A DNA stretch of 64,000 nucleotides. Origin: Methanobrevibacter sp. YE315 (GTDB taxonomy: Archaea; Methanobacteriota; Methanobacteria; Methanobacteriales; Methanobacteriaceae). The position numbers and the translations under genes are program-made. The stretch covers positions 562,001 to 626,000 of the forward strand of contig NZ_CP010834.1 of assembly GCF_001548675.1 (NCBI RefSeq). Direction: 5' to 3'. Under the pieces are notes generated by a model. The model saw only the letters and a program-made list of their open reading frames with translations. It made no database searches and was not told the origin of the DNA. The number at the start of each line of letters is the position of its first letter. Positions within the stretch are counted from its first letter, which is position 1. Below are positions 55,071 through 63,377 of the stretch, piece after piece.

Positions 55071-55682
55071 TTAGTCTTTTGGTAAGAATACTTTAGAAAC
55101 AGATGCTGCACCTAAAATCTTTACAATATCTCCTACAATGAATGGTACAAGACCCATCATTAAAAGATCAACAACGCCAATGGTTGCGCCTTGAGTTAAG
55201 CTATACCATAATGCAAGACCTGCAAGACCTGGAATGTAAATCAAAGCGAAATTTGCAATTCCAATCACGATTGCCATTCTTGTAAAGTTACGTGCTTTTG
55301 CATATTTTTCAGTTATTGCCCCAATAAAGTATGATGCAATGACAAATCCAATGAAGAATCCGAGAGTTGAACCTAAGAATATGTCAAGCCCGCCGGTCAT
55401 TCCTCCAAACCAAGGGATGAATGCAACACCTAAAACAATATATAGAATTTGGCTTAGGCATCCGTATTTTTTACCTAAGAATAAACCAGAACATAATACT
55501 GCAAAAGTCTGTGCAGTTATAGGAACTGGAGTCCATGGGAGCGGGATAATGATTTGTGCCATTATACCAGTAAAACATGCCATCATTAAGGACATGAGTA
55601 ACTTGGTTGCAGTACTGGCATCTTGAATTCTTTCAAAAACATTTTTTCTGGTACTATAATAATTATCCAAATTGATATTCAT
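55071..55682 (-). CDS. bioY: Biotin transporter substrate-binding component BioY
   Basis: The 203-residue protein has six helices. It matches BioY with ITAQTFAVLCSGLFLGKKYG, the loop PWFGGMTGGLDIFLGSTLGF, FIGFVIASYFIGAITEKY and a final PFIVGDIVKILGAA. BioY imports biotin, alone or with an ECF energising module; no such module genes are adjacent. GGAGG precedes the ATG. It lies downstream of dnaG but beyond a terminator. Confidence 0.93.
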   Translation of the reverse strand: MNINLDNYYSTRKNVFERIQDASTATKLLMSLMMACFTGIMAQIIIPLPWTPVPITAQTFAVLCSGLFLGKKYGCLSQILYIVLGVAFIPWFGGMTGGLDIFLGSTLGFFIGFVIASYFIGAITEKYAKARNFTRMAIVIGIANFALIYIPGLAGLALWYSLTQGATIGVVDLLMMGLVPFIVGDIVKILGAASVSKVFLPKD

Positions 55683-55760
55683 TTTTTACCTCCAATTTCC
55701 GAATACTATTTAGTTTTTGTTCTTTATATTATATTATTATTTCGAATCTTAAGGGATTTA

Positions 55761-55796
55761 ATAAAAAAAATAAGATGAGAATTAGGTTATTCTCAT
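55761..55796 (-). terminator. Terminator after dnaG
   Basis: Perfect 8-bp stem ATGAGAAT (55775-55782) with ATTCTCAT (55789-55796) and a 6-base loop; on the minus strand a T8 run follows at about 55770-55763. Confidence 0.7.
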
Positions 55797-55798
55797 AT

Positions 55799-57043
55799 TT
55801 AATCTATAGTTATGATTTTCACATCTTGCGGTTTTTTAACTATATTTACGGTTTTGAAAGCAACTAACTTGTTGATTCCTTTTTGTGATGCCACATCAAC
55901 AAGTCTTTGGGAGATTACTCCATCAAATATTACAGTATCAGCAGTTCCATCAATGTTTTTAATCTCTTCATAGATGTTTTCCACTTCAACTTCTTTGGTC
56001 ATATTCAATGCTTCATCCAAAATGGCTCCGCTTCCTGTGCCTTCGAATTCTTTTAGCATGTCTTTCATTAAGCTGACTTCATCGTCTTCGATAATTTCAG
56101 GTTCAGGAGCAGCTTCTTCACGGCGGTTATTATTGTATCTTTGTTTTTTATTGTTGTTTCTGCCGTTGTGTCTGTTGTTTTCTTTTTTACCGTTATTGTC
56201 ATTCAAGATGTTTGAGGTAGCTAAGAACTGTGCAGTTGGGACTTTATCTCTTAAAGCGACTAACACTTCATCTTTTTCCAAGTCTTCAACTTCTTTTCCT
56301 TTTGGAGCACGGGTAATGTAGTCAACGTCTCCAATTTGAAGGAGTTCTTTTAAGATAAGTTCTCCGCCTCTGTCACCATCAACAAATGCGGTTGTTGTTC
56401 TTTTTTTACTGAGTTCGCCGATTGAACGTGGTACGCTGACACCTTCAACAGCTACGGTGTTTTTAATACCATATTTGAGTAAGTTTAAAACGTCACTACG
56501 TCCTTCCACTACAATGATTGCATCGGATGTGTGGATGCTAGGACCAGCAGGCAAACGATCTTCACCATATTCAGAGATTTCATGAACTCTCATGGCTTCC
56601 CTTACTTCTTCAATCATTCTCATACTGGTTGGACCAACGCTTTCAACCATGTTTTTATAGATTTCTTTTGCACGGTTGACAACTTGCTCCCTTTTGACAG
56701 CCCTTACATCTTCAACTTTTGTAGTTTGAATTTCAGCTTCACAAGGACCTACACGGTTAATAGTTTCAAGAGATGCCGCAAGGATGGCGGTTTCGACTCT
56801 ATCAAGACTGGAAGGAATTACTATTTCACCTTTTGCCCTTCCACTGTTGGAGTGGATGTTAACTTGGATCCTTCCGATTCTTCCAGTTCTTTGGAGTTCT
56901 CTTAAATCTAAATCATTACTAAGTAAACCTTCAGTTTGCCCAAATACAGCACCAACAACATCTGGTTTTTCTACAATACCGTTAGCGTTAATTTGAGCAT
57001 GTATTAAGTATTTTGTTGTAGTTAATTCTTCACCTTTTCCCAT
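55799..57043 (-). CDS. dnaG: Archaeal DnaG-type primase
   Basis: The 414-residue protein has an N-terminal archaeal DnaG domain (TKYLIHAQINANGIVEKPDV) and a TOPRIM domain (IIVVEGRSDVLNLLKYGI with the catalytic Glu, then AFVDGDRGGE with the D-x-D). A poorly ordered Asn/Arg-rich linker (NDNNGKKENNRHNGRNNNKK) and a C-terminal helical domain follow. Archaeal DnaG can prime DNA but also associates with the exosome in RNA decay. A GGAGG site precedes the ATG. A long double hairpin lies 29-89 bases upstream. Confidence 0.95.
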   Translation of the reverse strand: MGKGEELTTTKYLIHAQINANGIVEKPDVVGAVFGQTEGLLSNDLDLRELQRTGRIGRIQVNIHSNSGRAKGEIVIPSSLDRVETAILAASLETINRVGPCEAEIQTTKVEDVRAVKREQVVNRAKEIYKNMVESVGPTSMRMIEEVREAMRVHEISEYGEDRLPAGPSIHTSDAIIVVEGRSDVLNLLKYGIKNTVAVEGVSVPRSIGELSKKRTTTAFVDGDRGGELILKELLQIGDVDYITRAPKGKEVEDLEKDEVLVALRDKVPTAQFLATSNILNDNNGKKENNRHNGRNNNKKQRYNNNRREEAAPEPEIIEDDEVSLMKDMLKEFEGTGSGAILDEALNMTKEVEVENIYEEIKNIDGTADTVIFDGVISQRLVDVASQKGINKLVAFKTVNIVKKPQDVKIITID

Positions 57044-57505
57044 TTTTAAGCCTCCGAGCTTATTAATCGGGATAATTTATGTAAATCTAAAAATTGTAAA
57101 TGATTTTTAGAAGGTAAACTTGCATAAATTATACGATAAACATGTTTAATTTTTGTCTTTTTGAGACCTATTATACACTAAAAAAAGAGTTAATACATTC
57201 AGGAAGTCTTACTATTAAGGGGTTGCTATTTTCTCATATCTCTAATCGTGATTTGAAACTTATAAATTTTTTAACTTTTATTTTCCTTAATAATGTTTTC
57301 TCCTGTCTTTGAATTAATTAATAATAATTATAAGAATGATTAAATGTAAATAAACTCTAATTGAGTATATAATAATTAAGTATTTTTTCTAAATACTATG
57401 TTTAATATTTTTGGTTAAACTAATATATAAAGTGTGTTATAGGAGTGAAATATATTTTAAGTTTATCGGATAATATATTATACAAGGAGAAAATTTGGTG
57501 AGTTC
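57044..57505. other. Divergent regulatory region between dnaG and the RraA-like gene
   Basis: No ORF is supported. It holds the dnaG leader hairpin at 57072-57132 and AT-rich promoter-like words (AACTAATATATAAAG near 57418) for the RraA-like gene. Confidence 0.5.
57072..57132 (-). promoter_or_regulatory. Nested hairpin in the dnaG leader
   Basis: The outer stem is ATAATTTATG (57072-57081) with CATAAATTAT (57123-57132), perfect over 10 bp. The inner stem is TCTAAAAAT (57086-57094) with ATTTTTAGA (57103-57111), perfect over 9 bp. No T-run follows, so it is not a simple terminator. Confidence 0.5.
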
Positions 57506-58243
57506 ATGTCAATCAGTCCAAAAGATGTATTAAACAAAAATAAAAATCTAAACAAACGTGTTGATATTGAAAAAATTAATCTTAAAAATGTCACTATTGA
57601 CGATTTGAAATTCAATGGAAAAAACTATGATGCTTACATTCATTTACAATCTTTATTAGACAATGTTTCAGCCTGTCAGGTTTCAGATGCATACAACTCA
57701 ATTTCAAAAAGGTCAGGCACAATCCAATCTATTAAGCCAATCAACAACCAAAAGGTTTGGGGATCCATTTTCACAGTCGAAACAGACAGCGATGATTGGG
57801 GAACCTCTGCAATAGCTATTGATGAGGCCAATCCAGGAGATATTTTATTTTTTAAGGTAAATGGTGATGATAAGGCAATATGGGGCGAACTGGCTTCCAC
57901 TTGTGCACGCGACAATGGAATCAAGGCAACCGTAATTTACGGTTCAGCACGTGATTTGGATGCTCTTTTATACATGGACTATCCGGTTTTTGCAAGTAAT
58001 TTCTGTCCAAATGCAGGTTTGCCTTTAGGCCTGGGCAGTTTAAATGAGCCTATTGAAGTCGAGGATGTCAAGATCAATCCTGGTGATTTTTTCATAGCTG
58101 ATGAGAGTGGTATTGTTGTTATTCCGAAGGAGTTATTTGCCAAAACAATGATTGCCACATTAGGCGTCAAATTGAAAGAGTCAAAAATCATTAATGATAT
58201 TGCCGATGGCATAACCTTAGCTGAGATAGTTGGGCTCAGATAA
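57506..58243 (+). CDS. RraA-like family protein
   Basis: The 245-residue protein has VSACQVSDAYNSISKRSG near the N-terminus and the family core WGELASTCARDNGIKATVIY, then GSARDLDALLYMDYPVFA. The R-D pair of this core is shared with RraA and with 4-hydroxy-4-methyl-2-oxoglutarate aldolases. The C-terminus has DFFIADESGIVVIPKELF. Bacterial RraA binds RNase E, while aldolase members need Mg2+ and cleave tricarboxylic acids; archaeal members are mostly untested. A TGGTGA site precedes the ATG. Confidence 0.85.
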   Translation: MSISPKDVLNKNKNLNKRVDIEKINLKNVTIDDLKFNGKNYDAYIHLQSLLDNVSACQVSDAYNSISKRSGTIQSIKPINNQKVWGSIFTVETDSDDWGTSAIAIDEANPGDILFFKVNGDDKAIWGELASTCARDNGIKATVIYGSARDLDALLYMDYPVFASNFCPNAGLPLGLGSLNEPIEVEDVKINPGDFFIADESGIVVIPKELFAKTMIATLGVKLKESKIINDIADGITLAEIVGLR

Positions 58244-58298
58244 AAATAGAAAAGCTTTTAAATATAAAATAATATTTATATATAAATATATCGATAAG

Positions 58299-58306
58299 TT
58301 TATATA
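58299..58306 (+). promoter_or_regulatory. TATA box of the gar1-tfb operon
   Basis: TTTATATA lies about 55 bases before the gar1 ATG, preceded by GATAAG at the BRE position. Confidence 0.6.
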
Positions 58307-58359
58307 CTAGTTCCATTTAATTATATAAATGATACAGATTTGATTTTAAGTTTGATTTT

Positions 58360-58647
58360 ATGAAATTTTTAGGTAATAGTTTGCATATTGCAAACTCTGG
58401 AAAATTAATAGCTAGATCTACCAAAACACCTTCACCAGGTGCAATTGTTTTCGATAGTCGTAAAAATAAAATTGGTAAGGTCGGTTATGTATTTGGGCCA
58501 ACTAAGCAGCCCTATATCTCAATTAGATTGTTTAAATCAGCTAATAGAGATGAAATTGCGAAAAACTGTGGTGAAAAACTATTTGTATCAAAACAAAAAT
58601 CCAAAAAGTCTAGAAAAGGGAGGATGAGACCACGACACAAAAAGTAG
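58360..58647 (+). CDS. gar1: H/ACA ribonucleoprotein component Gar1
   Basis: The 95-residue protein starts [20 protein letters not shown] and has the six-strand Gar1 core ([20 protein letters not shown], then QPYISIRLF) and a basic tail. Gar1 is part of the H/ACA complex that makes pseudouridine in rRNA with Cbf5, Nop10 and L7Ae. Its 3' end overlaps the start of tfb, a pairing common in Methanobacteriales. Confidence 0.92.
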   Translation: MKFLGNSLHIANSGKLIARSTKTPSPGAIVFDSRKNKIGKVGYVFGPTKQPYISIRLFKSANRDEIAKNCGEKLFVSKQKSKKSRKGRMRPRHKK

Positions 58648-59624
58648 AAGAAATTCCAAAGAGAGGACGCAAAACTGCAGAAAAATCTGGCACTCAAGAT
58701 GATGTTTACAACCAAGACAAACAAACCGTATGTCCAGAATGTGGTTCTACTGAATTAATTGGTGACTATGAAAGAGCAGAAGTAGTATGTGCTCGTTGTG
58801 GATTAGTCATTGATGAAAATCTTGTTGATATGGGTCCTGAATGGAGAGCTTTCGACCACGAACAAAGAGATAAGCGTACAAGAGTAGGTGCTCCAATCAC
58901 ATACACTATTCACGATAAAGGTTTAAGTACCATGATCGATTGGAGAAACAAGGATATTTACGGTCGTGATATTCCTGCAAGAAACAGAGCTCAATGGTAC
59001 AGATTAAGAAAATGGCAAAGAAAAATCAGAATTTCCGGTGCAACCGAAAGAAACTTGGCGTTTGCATTAAGTGAACTTGACCGTGACTCCTCAAGGTTAG
59101 GTCTTCCAAGAAGCGTAAGGGAAGCTGCATCCGTAGTGTATAGAAGTGCAGTAGATAACAAATTGATTAGAGGAAGAAGTATTGAAGGAGTAGTTGCAGC
59201 ATCATTATACGCTGCATGCAGACGTTGTAATGTACCACGTACTTTAGACGAAATTGCGGAAGTATCAAGAGTTACTAAAAAAGAAGTGGGCCGTACATAC
59301 AGATTCCTGACCCGTGAGTTAAACATTAAATTGCCACCAACTTCTCCGGTGGACTATGTTCCTAGATTTGCTTCAGAACTGGGATTATCCGGTGAAGCAC
59401 AATCCAAAGCTATTGAAATCATTGAAAAGGCAATGGAAAAAGGATTAACCTCTGGAAGAGGACCTACTGGTGTAGCAGCGGCTGCATTGTACATCGCATC
59501 AGTTTTACTCGGTGAGAGAAAAACACAAAGGGATGTAGCAGATATTGCTGGCGTTACTGAAGTAACCATAAGAAACAGATACAAAGAATTAACTGAACAA
59601 TTAGAAATGGGTGTAACTTTATAG
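58632..59624 (+). CDS. tfb: Transcription initiation factor B (TFIIB homologue), apparent ACG start
   Basis: The 330-residue protein has the N-terminal zinc ribbon (CPECGSTEL...CARCGLVID), the B-finger region [17 protein letters not shown] and two cyclin-like repeats ([20 protein letters not shown] onward; [18 protein letters not shown] onward). It recruits RNA polymerase to TBP-bound promoters. The frame is open from 58614 but contains no ATG, GTG or TTG before Met at 58830, which lies after the zinc ribbon. GGGAGG at 58618-58623 makes ACG 58632 the best-spaced start (product would begin [14 protein letters not shown]); ATT 58653 is an alternative. Confidence 0.93.
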   Translation, partial: TTQKVEEIPKRGRKTAEKSGTQDDVYNQDKQTVCPECGSTELIGDYERAEVVCARCGLVIDENLVDMGPEWRAFDHEQRDKRTRVGAPITYTIHDKGLSTMIDWRNKDIYGRDIPARNRAQWYRLRKWQRKIRISGATERNLAFALSELDRDSSRLGLPRSVREAASVVYRSAVDNKLIRGRSIEGVVAASLYAACRRCNVPRTLDEIAEVSRVTKKEVGRTYRFLTRELNIKLPPTSPVDYVPRFASELGLSGEAQSKAIEIIEKAMEKGLTSGRGPTGVAAAALYIASVLLGERKTQRDVADIAGVTEVTIRNRYKELTEQLEMGVTL

Positions 59625-59699
59625 ACACTCTTTTTTTATTTCTTTTTTTTAATATTAAACCATTTTTTATTTCATTGATTATTCTAGGAGTATTTTTCC

Positions 59700-60038
59700 A
59701 TGACCGATTATTGTTTATTCACCATTACCCATCCTGAAGCTAAAAGGATTTATATTCGAGGGATTGCAGATATAACTGTGCCCATTGACGAATATGACAA
59801 GATTATTGAATTTTATGAGGGTAATCAATTGAAAAAATCTCTTCCTTCAAATCCCTATAATGAGGGAAGTAAAGATTATAAACTATTTGAAGAGTTATTG
59901 TCTGCCATAAAGTCTAATTTTGAAGATATTGGTGATGATTTGGTTTTTGCAACCCAGTGGGATTCAAAATTCCATGAATGGAGCAATCATTCGGCTACTG
60001 AGGAATATATTATCGATATGGAAAAAGTAACTGTTTAG
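59700..60038 (+). CDS. Small soluble protein, family not recognised
   Basis: The 112-residue protein (MTDYCLFTITHPEAKRIYIR...) has AGGAG upstream of the ATG and no membrane segments or motif that I recognise. It is a single gene following tfb, converging on the glycosyltransferase gene. Confidence 0.6.
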   Translation: MTDYCLFTITHPEAKRIYIRGIADITVPIDEYDKIIEFYEGNQLKKSLPSNPYNEGSKDYKLFEELLSAIKSNFEDIGDDLVFATQWDSKFHEWSNHSATEEYIIDMEKVTV

Positions 60039-60119
60039 AACAGGATGTTAAATTTTGGAAACGTGATTAAAACAATAAAGCACTCTAGAAATACATGCAA
60101 TAGTTAAAACTCTATTTTT

Positions 60120-62015
60120 TTATCTGGAGTATTTTTCGATTCTGTAAATTAGTTCCTGGACAATTCCTTCATTATTTGTCTTTTTAACTCTGGATAGCTT
60201 TTCCTTATATGTTGGAAGTCTGTTTAAGAAAGCCTTAACTTTTTGAGGGCTCATTACTTCATGGTATTCCCCGTATCCTAGCTTTCGCACGTAGAATCCG
60301 TTTAGAGTTTGCTCGAAGTTTCCGATTGCAGGAACAGAATAAATTGGTTTTTTAAGGCATATTGCTTCTGAAATGAATGTAAATCCTCCATTGCAGATTA
60401 CTGCCTTTGATGAAGCCAAATCATCATAAAATACATCTTCGTTAAATTCCTTATAGGTTAAATTTTCATCCACTTCGTTTTTGTTGAAACCATAAACGAT
60501 GAACTTTTCGTTTTTAAGAGATTTTAACTTATTTACAAGCTTCACACTTTCCTTACTGGTTTGATAAACGATAATGTGGTCGTCTTCACTAGGTTCGAGT
60601 TTTAGGATATCTTCACGTATAATAGGTGGGTATATTACCGCATTTTTTCTTGGTCTGACTTTCGGATAAAAGAAACTGGTTAAAATATGCACTTTTGGCT
60701 TGACGACATATGTTTTGATTACACCTTTTGCCTTTATCATTTCGGCATAATGTTTTTTGGGATAATCGATTTTTGTCTGTGTTATCATATGGATATTGTC
60801 TAGGCTTATTAATGGAATGCTGAGCAATTTTGAAACCATTGTGGCATATATCTCAAAGTCGGTCACTATAACATCAGGCTTTAATTCCCTTGCTTTTTTA
60901 TATAGTTTTTCATATCCTACCTTCATGTTGGTTGGATTTCTTTTTATTGCATTTGAAAGTGTCCTTAAGTTGTTTACCTTATTGTTGATGTATACGGTGT
61001 TAAATCCGCCAATTTCATAAACATTATCGAATTTAGAATTCAGGTATTCGTATGCCCTGTCGCTTGAGAATATGTAAACGTCATATTTTTCTTTAATTTT
61101 GTCAACGATTACTCCGGTTCTTATTGCATGACCCATTCCTTCTCCGCATGCGCAATAGAATACCACTTTCTTGTCTCTTTTTTTCTTGTTAGTGTTTATT
61201 CTTTGCCGGGTTCTGTTAATCTTTTGAAGGGATTCATCGTAAGTTCCTTTAAGTTCGTTTATTCTTTCAGTGCCCCTTTCCAGCCTACTCAATTTTGATT
61301 TTGAAAGAGTTTCTGTGCTGTGGCCGAAGTTATAGTTCAGTTCACTGGCATCGGTTCTTTTTCCTAAAAAGTCATTTACTGTACTTTTACCGTATTGCTG
61401 GATTAAGGTAACAATGCCCTCTTCTTCAAGCCTTCTTGTTGAAACACCAATCTTAGCATTTCTTAATACTTTAAAGCGTTCTATTTTTGCCAATCGTTCA
61501 ATGTAATCTGTATCTTCACCAAAGGTAAGTGATTCATCGAATCCATTGCATTTTTCATGCAATGATCTTTTTGCGATGATTCCATAGCATCCCGCACCGT
61601 GAGGTTTGATGTTTTCAACGCTTATCATGAAATAATTTGCAAATTCATGGAACAGCTTGTCCTCTACCTTATTTGACAATGGTTTCATTTGAGTAATGGC
61701 TATTCCAAGTCTTTCCATTTGAAATTCGTATAGGACATCTCTTAAATAATCTTCTGTAAGCTTTAAATCAGAATCCAGGAATATTAAAATATCTCCTTTA
61801 GCCGCTTTTGCACCATTGTTCCTACCTACTGCCGGCATGCCTCCCTCTACGACTATGCAACCGTAGCTTTCCGCAATTTCTTTTGTTTTATCGGTTGAGT
61901 TCGCATCAGCTACAATGACTTCATAATCATCAAAATCTTGCTCTTTGATACTGTCTAGGAGAATTGGGAGGTATTCTTCTTCATTATAAGTAGGTATAAC
62001 AATGCTGAAAATCAT
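60120..62015 (-). CDS. Two-domain glycosyltransferase: GT2 domain fused to a GT-B (MJ1255/GT28-like) domain
   Basis: Residues 1-230 form a family 2 glycosyltransferase with IVIPTYNEEEYLPILLDSIK, the D-x-D motif in ILIFLDSDLKL and a later GFDESLTFGEDTDYIERL. After a charged linker, residues about 280-631 form a GT-B fold (VVFYCACGEGMGHAIRTGV; DVIVTDFEIYATMVSKLL; AVICNGGFTFISEAICLKKP with a nucleotide-sugar site typical of GT28). The pairing suggests two successive sugar transfers in glycolipid or cell-wall polymer synthesis. No membrane segment is visible, so it likely acts at the inner membrane face. Confidence 0.88.
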   Translation of the reverse strand: MIFSIVIPTYNEEEYLPILLDSIKEQDFDDYEVIVADANSTDKTKEIAESYGCIVVEGGMPAVGRNNGAKAAKGDILIFLDSDLKLTEDYLRDVLYEFQMERLGIAITQMKPLSNKVEDKLFHEFANYFMISVENIKPHGAGCYGIIAKRSLHEKCNGFDESLTFGEDTDYIERLAKIERFKVLRNAKIGVSTRRLEEEGIVTLIQQYGKSTVNDFLGKRTDASELNYNFGHSTETLSKSKLSRLERGTERINELKGTYDESLQKINRTRQRINTNKKKRDKKVVFYCACGEGMGHAIRTGVIVDKIKEKYDVYIFSSDRAYEYLNSKFDNVYEIGGFNTVYINNKVNNLRTLSNAIKRNPTNMKVGYEKLYKKARELKPDVIVTDFEIYATMVSKLLSIPLISLDNIHMITQTKIDYPKKHYAEMIKAKGVIKTYVVKPKVHILTSFFYPKVRPRKNAVIYPPIIREDILKLEPSEDDHIIVYQTSKESVKLVNKLKSLKNEKFIVYGFNKNEVDENLTYKEFNEDVFYDDLASSKAVICNGGFTFISEAICLKKPIYSVPAIGNFEQTLNGFYVRKLGYGEYHEVMSPQKVKAFLNRLPTYKEKLSRVKKTNNEGIVQELIYRIEKYSR

Positions 62016-62181
62016 ATGTTAAGATTTATTTTTTAAATTAATAAATATTTGTAAAAAAGGCCTTTTTGTGTGATTTGACTTTGTTTTTTGGATTGTCTGG
62101 AATGAATTTTTTTTCTAGAATTGGGATATTTTTGCATGAAATCGGGTTTTTTATGATTTTTTTGTTTTAGCTATTTGAGAT

Positions 62182-62421
62182 TTAATTCAACTTCGTTTCA
62201 TTCAGATATTGCTGATAATTTTTGATTTTAATAATTACTGTTAAATATTTCTTATTTTTGAATTTTAAACGTTTATTATAATTTACTGTATGGGATTTCT
62301 TTCCGAGTAAGTCAAAATTTTTGCCATGTTTCCAATTTATCATGATTTGTATATTCGTTTTTTCAATTCGGTCAATATCAGTGTTAAAAACCTTAAAATA
62401 TGTTTGTTTCTTCTTTATTTT
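62182..62421 (-). pseudogene. Stop-free basic ORF trace without a usable start
   Basis: Read on the minus strand from 62421 the frame gives KIKKKQTYFKVFNTDIDRIE and later MINWKHGKNFDLLGKKSHTV, ending ETKLN and a stop: 79 codons without a stop in AT-rich DNA. The first ATG (62343) would give only 53 residues and has no ribosome site. The segment MINWKHGKNFDLLGKKS resembles IMENGKNIKLLEEKS at 24.7 kb, which is likewise preceded by the 22-base motif. Confidence 0.4.
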
Positions 62422-62444
62422 CTAAATGTTAAATTTTAAAGAAA

Positions 62445-62466
62445 TTACACTTGAAATGCACCTCTC
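62445..62466 (-). repeat. 22-base motif shared with 24897-24918 (copy 2)
   Basis: Minus-strand GAGAGGTGCATTTCAAGTGT plus AA; 20 of 22 bases match the copy at 24.9 kb. It lies 16 bases after the EamA stop. Confidence 0.55.
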
Positions 62467-62482
62467 TCTGCAATAACAAAAA

Positions 62483-63373
62483 TTAATTTTCAGTACTTTC
62501 ATTTTTACCTAAAAGCATCATGGCCACTATAGTTAATATGAATCCGGTAAACATCAGAATTGTTGGAATCTCTCTATAAAATATCAATCCGAAAATCAAT
62601 GCCGCAAAAGGTTCGGCACCTGACAGCAGTATGGATGAAACGCCGGAGTCAATATAATTCAGGCTCAATGTTGACAGGATATACGGCAAGGCAAATGAAA
62701 AAGTAGAGTGTAGAATTAGAAATATTATGGTCAAAACAGGATTGATTGAAATGAAACTTGATATCTGATTGAAATTGGAAAACGGTATTAATCCTATTGA
62801 AATAAGGATAATTGAATAGAAAAGGATTGTAAAGGTATGTTTTCCATCTTCAATTGATTTTTTGGAAGCCATAAGATATATCGCCCAAAATATTGCAGCG
62901 CCAAAACCCAATAATATTCCAAATGGAGGAATGTTTAAAATATTGCTTTCAAAGACCCCTGTCATTAGCACACATCCTGCAATAGCCATCATCATGCAAA
63001 TCACTTTTCTAGATGTAATCTTTTCTTTAAACAGCACATATGCAAATATCAATACAAAAATCGGTGCAGTGGACAATAAAACTGCAGCCAAAGACAATGG
63101 CACAGTATTCATTGATTCATTATAGCACAGATTAAGCCCTACAATGCAGATTGCGCAAACTAAAAATAAGGGAATATCCTTCAAATCTATCTTAAACAGA
63201 CTTTTATCAGTTGCCAGAATGGCAATCAATATGGGAATGATGGCTATTGAAAACCTTAAAAATAGGAGGGTGGTAGAATCGATTCCGTTTTGAGTCAATG
63301 TTCGAACAAAAACGCCGCTTGATCCAAACATTATTCCTGCAAGAATGGGCAAAATTAAATAGATTTTTCTCAT
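62483..63373 (-). CDS. EamA-family (DMT) exporter
   Basis: The 296-residue protein has ten helices in two five-helix EamA repeats (IMFGSSGVFVRTLTQNGIDS... in the first; GFGAAIFWAIYLMASKKSIE... in the second). Such proteins export amino acids or other metabolites; the substrate is unknown. It starts four bases after the upstream gene stop and is probably in one operon with it. Confidence 0.88.
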   Translation of the reverse strand: MRKIYLILPILAGIMFGSSGVFVRTLTQNGIDSTTLLFLRFSIAIIPILIAILATDKSLFKIDLKDIPLFLVCAICIVGLNLCYNESMNTVPLSLAAVLLSTAPIFVLIFAYVLFKEKITSRKVICMMMAIAGCVLMTGVFESNILNIPPFGILLGFGAAIFWAIYLMASKKSIEDGKHTFTILFYSIILISIGLIPFSNFNQISSFISINPVLTIIFLILHSTFSFALPYILSTLSLNYIDSGVSSILLSGAEPFAALIFGLIFYREIPTILMFTGFILTIVAMMLLGKNESTEN

Positions 63374-63377
63374 AAAA

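Larger units (their letters stand above)
62016..62481. other. Gene-poor stretch with motif copy 2 and a minus-strand ORF trace
   Basis: This 466-base gap is very AT-rich. It contains the 22-base motif at 62445-62466 and a 79-codon stop-free minus-strand frame at 62182-62421, described separately. Confidence 0.5.

Noticed and set aside
57133-57505. Box C/D or H/ACA guide RNA between dnaG and the RraA-like gene
   Set aside because: No paired C (RUGAUGA) and D (CUGA) boxes or ACA-tailed hairpins at suitable spacing.
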